DNA from: JBFMCU01 sp964428225 | GTDB lineage: Bacteria > Planctomycetota > UBA1135 > GCA-002686595 | Length of the DNA: 27,042 nt | Assembly: GCA_964428225.1 (NCBI GenBank) | Contig: CAYRXS010000066.1 | Location: forward strand, 1-27,042 | Direction of reading: 5' to 3' | Part shown: piece after piece, positions 7,404 through 14,543 of the stretch | How the letters are laid out: every line of letters begins with the position of its first letter | How positions within the stretch are numbered: position 1 is the stretch's first letter | Translations under genes and position numbers: made by a program | The notes under the pieces: model-generated | Database searches by the model: none | What the model was told of the DNA's origin: nothing | The model's input: only the letters and a program-made list of their open reading frames with translations

Positions 7404-10385
7404 TCACGGCCGGCCGTCCTCGGGGACGAAGACGAGGACCAGGCCCTCGTCGCCCCCTTCCGGGAGCTCGAAGGAGAGCGTCTCCGCCTGTTGGCCGCTG
7501 TACCACAGGTGGGCCTGGTAGCTCCCGGGCTGCAGGCCCTCGACCTGGAAGCTCGCAATGCCGTCGCCGCGTAGGTCGTCCGCCTGCAGCGTCGCCCAGC
7601 CGCCGTCACCCGGACCCGTGATCCACATCCAGGCGTCGTTCGGATCGTCGCCCAGCGCGAAGGCGGTGAGGTCGCAGAGCCCCGCGCAGGGGACGGCCCC
7701 CCGGAGCTCGATCTCCACCTCGCCCCGGAATCCCCCCTCGGCGGGATCGACGGCGACGGAGCTCTCGGCGAAACCCGCCGCCGAGGCGCTCACGGTGAAC
7801 CGGCTCTCGCCGATGAGCAGGAGCTCGGCGTGGCCCTGATCGTTCGTCGTGGCGTTCTGGCGCCGACCGCCCCCTCCGTCGGAGCGCAGCTCGACCCTCG
7901 CGTTCGCGATCGGCGTGCCGCCCGGCCCGTTCACCGACACGAGCAACCGCTGCGACCGCAGGTCCAGATCGAGGCGATGCACGGTCTGGGGTATTGGCGT
8001 GAGCGACTGGTTGTGGAGCGATACGTTCTCGAGCACGCCGGTCGCGGTCTCGATGTCGCCGGTCACCTGCACGCGCACGTCGTCCAGGGCGAGGAAGTCC
8101 GGCGTCTCGAAGTTGCCGGACGCGTCGGTCTCGGTCGACACGCCCGGGCCTCGACCGTAGACGCGGACCTTCGCCCCCGGGACCGCGTCGAAGTCGAGAT
8201 AGACCGACCCCGCGACCCGCGCGGTCTGGCCGCGCCCCGTGGGCGAGAGGTCGATCGCGACGTCGGTCCGACCCGCGGCCTCGACCACCACGTCGTCCTC
8301 GCGGTGGACCATGGTGGGTTCTTCCTGCTCGAGGAGGAGCAGGATCGGATCCCGGTCGAGGAAGCGGTCAAAAACCTCCAGCCGGTACTTTCCCGGAGGC
8401 AGGTTGGAGAAACGGAAAGCTCCGGTCAGGGAGCTGCGGCCGAGCCGCGGGGGCAGGAAGGCCTCCATGACCCCCTCCAGGCCCTCTCTGTTCTCGAGGA
8501 TGAGCATGTAGACGGACATCGGCGGATCGGAGCCCCATGTGATCTGGCCGTGGATCTCTCCCCCCCGCGACAGGGAGACTTGGGCGGTCTGCGTCCCCTC
8601 CTCGAGCTTCGTGCTCGTGTCCGCGTACCGCGGATGCTGGACGAGGACCTCGAGGCCCTTCATCCAGAAGCCGAAGGGACTCTCTTCGCCCTTCTGCATC
8701 GAATAGGGCCCGAGCCATACATGGCCGTTCTCGTCGGTCCGCCCGACCGCGAGCGCGGACAGGAAGGGGAAGCCAGCGCTGATGACGCTGGCGCGCGCGC
8801 CCGAAACCCCCTCGCCCGTCGCCGCGTCGGTCACCGTCAGGTCGAGCCCCAGCCCCTTCGGACAGGTCAGGGTCACCTCGGTCTCCTCTTCCCACAGCTC
8901 GACCCGCTCGCGCGCCATGGCCAGGTTCCCGGGGCGCGCCGTGACGTCGTAGTGGCCCGGGGTCACCTGCTCGCAGACGTACGTGCCCTCCTCGGTTTCC
9001 ACGAAGCGCGCGTCGCGCGGCGCGGCTCCCAGGGTCATGAAGCGACCGATCATCCCCATCGGGGAGTCCATCTCGACCGCGGGCTCGAGCTTCACCTCGG
9101 CCCCGCGCACCGCGTCGCCCGCCTCGTCGACGACGTGGACGGAGAGCGCGATGGCGATCGGGAGCTCGACCTCGAGCTCGTGTCCCGCCGCCTCGACGAC
9201 GCCCAGCCAGTGCTCGTCCGGACTCCGTCGGGCGCACGCCATCACGCGGCCGGTCTCGGGACACCCGCGCAGGGTGAAGCGCCCGTCGGGCCCGGTGATC
9301 CCGGCGGGGTGCAGGATCGCGGCCTCGCCGAAGACGAGCTCCGAACCGGCGATCACCTCGATGCCCTCGAGGGGATCCCCCGCCTCTTCGACCACGACCC
9401 CCTGGATCGTCCGCCCGGCCGAGAGCACCCCGTCCTCGAGCGTAACCTCACCCGCGCTCGTCGTGACGATGCGCGAGACGCCGAGCCAGTCGGGCTTGTC
9501 GATGCCTTGGAGCAGCTCGCCGATCGGCTGGCCCTCCATCCGGTACTCCCCCTCGGCGTTCGTGTACGTCGTCGCGATGGGCAGATCGTCCATGTGCTCC
9601 CGCACGATCGGAGGCAGGTCGATCACCGCGGACTCGGCGCCCTCGAGGACCAGACTCGAGATGCCCACGAAGCAGTCGGCGCGGAAGTCCTGCGGTCCCA
9701 CGGAGAGGAACATGGTGAGGTCCTCGTCCTTCGGAATCGGCGCGACCCGTACGCGCGCGCCGGAGACGGGTCCCCCGCTCTCATCGACGACGCGACCGGA
9801 GATCGTGCATCCCCCGGGCAGGACGATGTCGCCGACGTCGGTGACCTCGCCGTGATGGAGCTGCGTGTCCACGACCCGGATCGTGGCGCGCGGCCCGCGC
9901 AGGTCGATCCCGAGGCCCTGGAAGGATGCGTCGTAGGCGCCCTCGAGGCGAAAGCGTCCCTCCTCGTCGGTGACCGTCCGGCCGAGCACCAGCCGGGGAT
10001 CGGGCTCGCCCAGCTCGGCCCAGTCCGCGGCGAGCATCAGGCCCGCGTCGACCTGCACGAGGGCGACGGGGATGCCCGCGATCGGCGTCTTGTCCTCCTC
10101 GACGACGCGGCCGATCAGACCGCCGAGCTCGGTGCCCCACACCGGACTCCTCGCGTCGCCGGTCGGACCGAGGCCCGTGCGCGTTCCCTCCACGACCGCG
10201 CGTGAGCCGGTTTCGGTGGAGCCCGCGAGGTCCGGGGCCGCGCCGACCTCCTCCTCGACCGGCCCGGGCTCCAGGCTCCGTCCGACGGCCGTCGTGTCGT
10301 CGGATCCGAACAGGGCGATCGCGAGCCACAGCGCGCCTCCCAGCAGCACCACGGCGAGTCCGGCCAGTACGTGATTCGGCTTCAT
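7404..10385 (-). CDS. Membrane-anchored protein with many carboxypeptidase-regulatory-like (Ig-like) domains
   Basis: The 993-residue product has one N-terminal transmembrane helix (residues 6-27, HVLAGLAVVLLGGALWLAIA) and no signal cleavage site, so it is probably tethered with its bulk outside. An acidic linker follows. The rest is a string of about eight beta-sandwich repeats of the CarboxypepD_reg type, recognisable from strands such as GLIGRVVEEDKTPIAGIPVAL and the DEEGRF or GPDGRF turn: about 88-150, 193-285, 325-405, 412-510, 513-600, 640-720, 760-830 and 850-915. A final beta-rich tail ends ELPEGGDEGLVLVF. No catalytic domain is seen. Such proteins probably act in adhesion or as surface scaffolds. 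The start at 10385 has GAGGGA at good distance. Its upstream region shares a promoter-like motif with the gene at 22053-23783. Confidence 0.82.
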   Translation of the reverse strand: MKPNHVLAGLAVVLLGGALWLAIALFGSDDTTAVGRSLEPGPVEEEVGAAPDLAGSTETGSRAVVEGTRTGLGPTGDARSPVWGTELGGLIGRVVEEDKTPIAGIPVALVQVDAGLMLAADWAELGEPDPRLVLGRTVTDEEGRFRLEGAYDASFQGLGIDLRGPRATIRVVDTQLHHGEVTDVGDIVLPGGCTISGRVVDESGGPVSGARVRVAPIPKDEDLTMFLSVGPQDFRADCFVGISSLVLEGAESAVIDLPPIVREHMDDLPIATTYTNAEGEYRMEGQPIGELLQGIDKPDWLGVSRIVTTSAGEVTLEDGVLSAGRTIQGVVVEEAGDPLEGIEVIAGSELVFGEAAILHPAGITGPDGRFTLRGCPETGRVMACARRSPDEHWLGVVEAAGHELEVELPIAIALSVHVVDEAGDAVRGAEVKLEPAVEMDSPMGMIGRFMTLGAAPRDARFVETEEGTYVCEQVTPGHYDVTARPGNLAMARERVELWEEETEVTLTCPKGLGLDLTVTDAATGEGVSGARASVISAGFPFLSALAVGRTDENGHVWLGPYSMQKGEESPFGFWMKGLEVLVQHPRYADTSTKLEEGTQTAQVSLSRGGEIHGQITWGSDPPMSVYMLILENREGLEGVMEAFLPPRLGRSSLTGAFRFSNLPPGKYRLEVFDRFLDRDPILLLLEQEEPTMVHREDDVVVEAAGRTDVAIDLSPTGRGQTARVAGSVYLDFDAVPGAKVRVYGRGPGVSTETDASGNFETPDFLALDDVRVQVTGDIETATGVLENVSLHNQSLTPIPQTVHRLDLDLRSQRLLVSVNGPGGTPIANARVELRSDGGGGRRQNATTNDQGHAELLLIGESRFTVSASAAGFAESSVAVDPAEGGFRGEVEIELRGAVPCAGLCDLTAFALGDDPNDAWMWITGPGDGGWATLQADDLRGDGIASFQVEGLQPGSYQAHLWYSGQQAETLSFELPEGGDEGLVLVFVPEDGRP

Positions 10386-10406
10386 GTCACGTCCCTCTCT
10401 CCCACC

Positions 10407-10446
10407 TTCGTACGCCGACGGTCCTCTCCTGGCAAGGGGAAACGGA
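10407..10446 (-). promoter_or_regulatory. Promoter-like motif shared with the gene at 22053-23783 (copy A)
   Basis: On the minus strand the order is TCCGTTT, two bases, CCTTGCC, twelve bases, TCGGCGTAC, one base, AAG. The same blocks with identical spacing occur at 23803-23842 upstream of the other anchored Ig-like protein gene, and in both cases the CGTAC block ends 22-24 bases before the ATG. CCTTGCC and CGTAC would be the -35 and -10 elements with a 16-base spacer between TTGCC and CGTAC, a layout typical of ECF sigma factors. The intervening 12 bases are not conserved. Confidence 0.55.
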
Positions 10447-10452
10447 CGGTCG

Positions 10453-10516
10453 GCGGGAAGCGCACAAAACCCCGACATTGGGCGCCCCGCGGCGCGGCGT
10501 TCGGTGCGCTTCCCGC
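10453..10516 (-). terminator. Long 13-bp inverted repeat after the zinc-ribbon gene (terminator or structured RNA)
   Basis: Arms GCGGGAAGCGCAC (10453-10465) and GTGCGCTTCCCGC (10504-10516) are perfect complements around a 38-base centre. The centre holds a further hairpin GCGCC-CCGC-GGCGC (10482-10495) and a competing CCC/GGG pairing. It begins 10 bases after the stop of the zinc-ribbon gene and ends before promoter motif A, so it may end the MarR operon. Its size and branched shape exceed an ordinary terminator; a REP-like repeat or a structured RNA is possible. Confidence 0.5.
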
Positions 10517-10526
10517 GAGGATGCGC

Positions 10527-10772
10527 TCAGGCGCGACCCGCGACCTTCGGATGGTCGCGCCACGCGGGCATGGTCGCCATGTAGTCGAGGGCGCGTGCAC
10601 GCGCCTCCTCCTGCGTGAGCCCCTCCTCGCGCCGCTTCATGAACTGGACCATGCGGGCGAGGCGCTCGTCGAATTCCTGCAGCTGGCCGTTCTCGTCGAG
10701 GCAGTACTCGCAGTAGTCGCCTCCCTCGATCGTCATGCCGCAGCTCTGGCAAACCGTTGCGTCGTCGTTCAT
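10527..10772 (-). CDS. Small zinc-ribbon protein
   Basis: This 81-residue protein starts MNDDATVCQSCGM and has two CxxC pairs (Cys8/Cys11 and Cys21/Cys24), a zinc-ribbon knuckle, followed by an amphipathic helical part with LTQEEARARALDYMATMPAWR. This matches the small 'putative zinc ribbon' proteins often found next to transcription regulators. It is cytoplasmic, with no signal. Its ATG overlaps the stop of the MarR gene as ATGA, so the two are translationally coupled and probably work together. Whether it binds DNA, RNA or protein cannot be told from the sequence. Confidence 0.82.
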   Translation of the reverse strand: MNDDATVCQSCGMTIEGGDYCEYCLDENGQLQEFDERLARMVQFMKRREEGLTQEEARARALDYMATMPAWRDHPKVAGRA

Positions 10773-11227
10773 CGTCCTTCCTCGTCTGTTTGGCTCGCCT
10801 CGCGTCTCGAAGAGTCCACCAGGGCCCGCATGCCCTTGATCAACGCCGCGCGGTCGTCCGCGGTCATGCCCTGCGTGGCACGGGCGAGCAGCTCGGGGGA
10901 GAGGACCTCGCGCTCGACGCGCAGGAGCTCCTCCCCCTTCTCGCTCAGCCAGACGAAGTGCCGGCGACGATCGCGCTCGTCCTCGATGCGCAGCAACAGA
11001 CCGCGCGCCACCATCCGCTCGATTCGTTCGCTGATCGCGGACTGCGAGCGGTCGAAGTGGCGCGCGGCCTCGGTCACGGTCAGGGGGCCGCAGTCCCGCA
11101 GATGCTGGAGCATCGCGAGGGCTTCACCCCCGGGGCGCGACTCGCGGGGATCGCGTCGACGGTACATCCGTCGGTAGACCGTGGGATAGAGCTCCGCGAA
11201 CTCGCGAGCGGTCTCGGTGGCATCCAT
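10769..11227 (-). CDS. MarR-family transcriptional regulator
   Basis: The 152-residue product has the MarR layout: N-terminal helix for dimerisation, a winged helix-turn-helix at about 35-105 with LTVTEAARHFDRSQSAISERI as recognition helices, the wing ERDRRRHFVWLSEKG, and a long C-terminal helix. Members usually repress nearby genes and respond to small ligands or oxidants. No cysteine near the N-terminus suggests an OhrR-type peroxide sensor. It is the first gene of a two-gene operon with the zinc-ribbon gene. In the 72-base upstream gap TTGACG could be a -35 element, but I see no convincing operator there. Two ATGs overlap at the start (11227 and 11223); only the first is in frame. Confidence 0.88.
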   Translation of the reverse strand: MDATETAREFAELYPTVYRRMYRRRDPRESRPGGEALAMLQHLRDCGPLTVTEAARHFDRSQSAISERIERMVARGLLLRIEDERDRRRHFVWLSEKGEELLRVEREVLSPELLARATQGMTADDRAALIKGMRALVDSSRREASQTDEEGR

Positions 11228-11299
11228 GCAACCGAGGATGCACCCCGGAATCGCATCGTCAATCCCGATGTACCTCGATTCGCGACGAAGGGGCGGATC

Positions 11300-14254
11300 T
11301 CACCAGGTCCCGATGACGAGGTCGCGCGCGTTGTGCGGAGTCAGCCCGCTCGCGCCGCCGATGCCGAAGCCCTGGGTGTAGAGCACCGTCCCCGCCAGGG
11401 CGGGATCCGCGGGCACGGGCGCCGCGAACGCCACCGGGCCGTAGCCGTATGCGGGCGGCAGCGAGAGCAGCTCGCCCGCGGGATCCGCCGCGTTCACCAG
11501 CAGGAAGCCGCCCGCGAGGGGGAGGAGGCGGCGGGCGGGGCTCGCGAAGCCCGCGACGCCCGCCACGAAGTTTCCCGTGCCGGTGTTGTCCACGACCGCG
11601 GTCCACTCCTCGCCGAGCCGGGGAGGATCCGCGTCGTAGCCGGCTCGGTTCCGCCCCTGTCCGTCGTCGCGAAACCGGCTGATCGCTCCGCCGTCCCACG
11701 CGGGGAACATGACGAACACCGCTCCCCCCGGGCCGTAGAGGGTGGCCCCGGACAGGAGCTCCGGCATCAGGTCGCCGTCGAGGTCCGGGATCGCGGCCAC
11801 CGCCTGGCCGCAGTGCTGGAGGTGGTTGAGCGGCTCGTCGAAACCGCCCCACGTGACGCTGATCTTCTGCTGCCTGGCCGTGACGCCGTCGGCGTCCAGC
11901 CCGAAGAGCCACACCGCCCCCGCCCCGATCCCGCCGTCATCGTCGGTCGGGGCACCGACCGCGATGTAGCTCGTGCCGTCGCCGTACAGATCGCCCAGGA
12001 ACGCGATCTCCTCTCCCAGGTGCCCGGAATCGGAGAGCGCGCCGTGGAAGCCGCCCGCGGTGTCGGTGATCTGCCGCTCGTCCCGGACCGTCCCGTCGGG
12101 ATTCAGGAACAGGATCCACAGGCCTCCACGGAGGACGCCGCCGCCCGGGATCCTCGAAGCTCCGACGCCGAGGTCCGTCACTCCGTCCCCGTCGACGTCG
12201 CCGACCGCGCAGAGCGAGATGCCGATGCCGTCCACCGGCGTGTACGGGCCGTCGAAGCCGCCGGTGGCGTGGTCGATGCGCTGCTGCGCCTTCACCGTGC
12301 CGTCGGGGTGCAGGAACAGGATCCAGACCGCGCCGCTCGAGAAGGAGTCCAGGTCGTAGTACGGCGCCGAGGCCGCGAGATCCGGCGTGCCGTCGCCGTC
12401 GAAATCGCCGAGGGCGGCCGTCGCCCATCCGAAGTAGTCGCGGCGCTTCAGGACGTCGGTGAATCCCCCTTCCTGCTCGTCGATGAGTTGCGCGTCGCGG
12501 AGGGAGCCGTCGGCGTCGAAGAACAGGATCCACACCCCGCCGTGTCCGTCGAGCATTCCCCCATCGTTGCCCGGCATCCCGACGGCCAGGTCGAGGACCC
12601 CGTCACCGTCCACGTCGCCGAGGGGAGCGAGGCAGTGGCCGAACCAGCCCTCGTCCTCCATGGTGCCCGGGAAGCCGCCGCTCGTGTCGCTGATCTTTCG
12701 CTCCTCGACCACCATTCCCGCGGAGTCGAGGGAGAGGAGATACACGGCGCCGCGGTTCAGACCGCCGTCGTCGTCCTCCCCGGCGCCCATGGCCACGTCC
12801 TGGAACCCGTCGCCGTCGATGTCGCCGAGCGCCGCCATGGATCGTCCGAACATGTCGCCGGGGTCCAGGGACCCGTCGAATCCCCCCGCGGTGGCGCTGA
12901 TCCGCTGCACGGCCTTCAAGGTCGGGTACGCACCCACGGTGAGGATCCGGATCGAGCCGGTATCGGCAGAGGACGAGTCGGCCATCCGGGCGCCCACCGC
13001 CATCCGCATCGCGCGGTCCGCGTCGGCCGCGCCCAGCCCGGCGGCAGACGAGCCCAGAGCCTCTCCGTCCTCGAGCGTCGCGCGCAGCGCGCCGGCGGTC
13101 TCCCCGAGCTTCACCTTCCAGCGCGTCGTGCCATCCCGCCCGAGGAACAGGACCCACTGGGCGCCGCGATCGGGACCGCCGTCGTCGTCGCCGGTCGCGC
13201 CCACCCCGAGCTCCGCCCGCCCGTCCTCGTCGACGTCTCCGAGCGCCTCCACCGCGCCGCCGAAGCGATCCCCGTCGCGCAGGTGGCCGACGCCCCACGC
13301 GCCGCCGGTCTCGCTGATCTTGTGGTGGGACAGGACGGCGCTCGCCGCGTCGTCGAGAGAGAGGATCCACACCGCGCCGCGCTCCGCCCCCCCGTCGTCG
13401 TCGCCCGGAGCGCCCACGGCGAGCTCGCTCCGACCGTCGCCGTCGAGATCCCCGATCGCCGCCACCCCGGCCCCGAAGTGATCGGAGTCGTCGAGCATCC
13501 CCGTGAAGCCGCCCGCGGCCTCGCCGATCTCGAGCTCGCTCCGGACCGTGCCGTCGGTGCGCATCAGCAGGATCCAGACCGCGCCCCGATCGGGACCGCC
13601 GCCGTCGCGGAACCTCGCTCCCACCGCGAGGTCTCCCACCCCGTCACCGTCGACGTCCCCGAGCCCCTCCGTCGCGCCGCCGAAGCCGTCGCCGTCCGCG
13701 AGCGCGGCCCCGAGACCGCCCAGGCCGTCCCCGATGCGATGCGTGGACCGGACCAGCCCGCTCGCGGAGAGCTCGAGGATCCACACCGCCCCCCGATCGA
13801 CGCCGCCGCCGTCGTCCCCGTCGGCGCCCACCGCGATCTCGACGAAGCCGTCGCCGTCGAGGTCTCCCAGGAGAGCGAGCGCGGCGCCGAAGCGGTCGCC
13901 GGGCCGGAGGACGTCGCCGAGGCCGCCGGTCGCGTGGGCGATCTTCTGCTCGCGTGCGATCGTCCCGTCCGCGCTCGCGAAGAGGATCCAGATCGCCCCG
14001 CAGTCCGTCCCTCCGTCGTCGTCGTGCTTCGCCCCCACCGCCAGGTCGACGACGCCGTCCCCGTCGAGGTCTCCGAGCGACGTGGCGGAACACCCGAACG
14101 CGTCGCCGGTGGCGAGGGTTCCTCCGAAGCCGCCGCGCCCGTCGGTGACCTCCAGCTCGGACAGCGTGCCGGCCTGGGCCGCCGCCGCGGTGCCGAGCAG
14201 GGCCAACCCGAGCAAGGCTCGGAGGATGCGGTTCGCCGGAGATGTCACGGGCAT
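11300..14254 (-). CDS. Secreted FG-GAP (integrin alpha-like) repeat protein
   Basis: The 984-residue product begins MPVTSPANRILRALLGLALL with a signal peptide ending in AQA. It consists of twelve repeats of about 72 residues, each with a core such as LGDLDGDGVVDLAVGA and a following GAVWILFL strand, the FG-GAP/integrin-alpha calcium-binding blade. Most repeats keep the DxDxDG calcium loop. The sixth (about 12990-13045) reads AADADRAM and the eleventh has LYGDG, so these are degenerate. The last 110 residues are a different domain (WTAVVDNTGTGNFVAGVAG to DLVIGTW) like the C-terminal tails of secreted planctomycete repeat proteins, perhaps a sorting or beta-sandwich domain. A role in surface adhesion is inferred. 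The longer frame up to 14374 lacks a signal peptide, so I start at 14254. Confidence 0.85.
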   Translation of the reverse strand: MPVTSPANRILRALLGLALLGTAAAAQAGTLSELEVTDGRGGFGGTLATGDAFGCSATSLGDLDGDGVVDLAVGAKHDDDGGTDCGAIWILFASADGTIAREQKIAHATGGLGDVLRPGDRFGAALALLGDLDGDGFVEIAVGADGDDGGGVDRGAVWILELSASGLVRSTHRIGDGLGGLGAALADGDGFGGATEGLGDVDGDGVGDLAVGARFRDGGGPDRGAVWILLMRTDGTVRSELEIGEAAGGFTGMLDDSDHFGAGVAAIGDLDGDGRSELAVGAPGDDDGGAERGAVWILSLDDAASAVLSHHKISETGGAWGVGHLRDGDRFGGAVEALGDVDEDGRAELGVGATGDDDGGPDRGAQWVLFLGRDGTTRWKVKLGETAGALRATLEDGEALGSSAAGLGAADADRAMRMAVGARMADSSSADTGSIRILTVGAYPTLKAVQRISATAGGFDGSLDPGDMFGRSMAALGDIDGDGFQDVAMGAGEDDDGGLNRGAVYLLSLDSAGMVVEERKISDTSGGFPGTMEDEGWFGHCLAPLGDVDGDGVLDLAVGMPGNDGGMLDGHGGVWILFFDADGSLRDAQLIDEQEGGFTDVLKRRDYFGWATAALGDFDGDGTPDLAASAPYYDLDSFSSGAVWILFLHPDGTVKAQQRIDHATGGFDGPYTPVDGIGISLCAVGDVDGDGVTDLGVGASRIPGGGVLRGGLWILFLNPDGTVRDERQITDTAGGFHGALSDSGHLGEEIAFLGDLYGDGTSYIAVGAPTDDDGGIGAGAVWLFGLDADGVTARQQKISVTWGGFDEPLNHLQHCGQAVAAIPDLDGDLMPELLSGATLYGPGGAVFVMFPAWDGGAISRFRDDGQGRNRAGYDADPPRLGEEWTAVVDNTGTGNFVAGVAGFASPARRLLPLAGGFLLVNAADPAGELLSLPPAYGYGPVAFAAPVPADPALAGTVLYTQGFGIGGASGLTPHNARDLVIGTW

Positions 14255-14543
14255 GTTCTCGCTCGTCGTGGGCCGCGGTCGTTCGCCGGTTCGCGCGGCG
14301 AGTGCCCCATCTTCTCCTGTTTGCCGAGACCCCGATAGCCGCCGTCTCGTGACAGAGGGGAAGGTGTGGGACACGGCTCGCGGGACTCGTAATCCCCGGG
14401 TAAGGGCCCCCGCGCGCGGAAGTACGCTCGCGGGTCCCGGTTCCGCCTCGCGCGGCTACCATGGTGCGAGCCGGATCGAGGCTTCGACCGGTGACCGCCA
14501 GTCGAACGACAAGCCGCAACTCACGAATCGGGAAGGTGGAGTC

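Noticed and set aside
3218..7621. Very long plus-strand open frame (over 1400 codons)
   Set aside because: It lies opposite the serine hydrolase/M28 gene, whose catalytic motifs are intact; the plus-strand translation is low-complexity and has no fold signal.
11300..14254. Tandem DNA repeat or CRISPR-like array
   Set aside because: The periodicity is at protein level, with diverged nucleotide sequence and no uniform spacers; it is the FG-GAP gene.
10757..14338. Long plus-strand open frame opposite MarR and the FG-GAP gene
   Set aside because: Its repeats (DVAVDVAERR-like) are mirror images of the FG-GAP coding repeats; the minus strand has the signal peptide and calcium loops.
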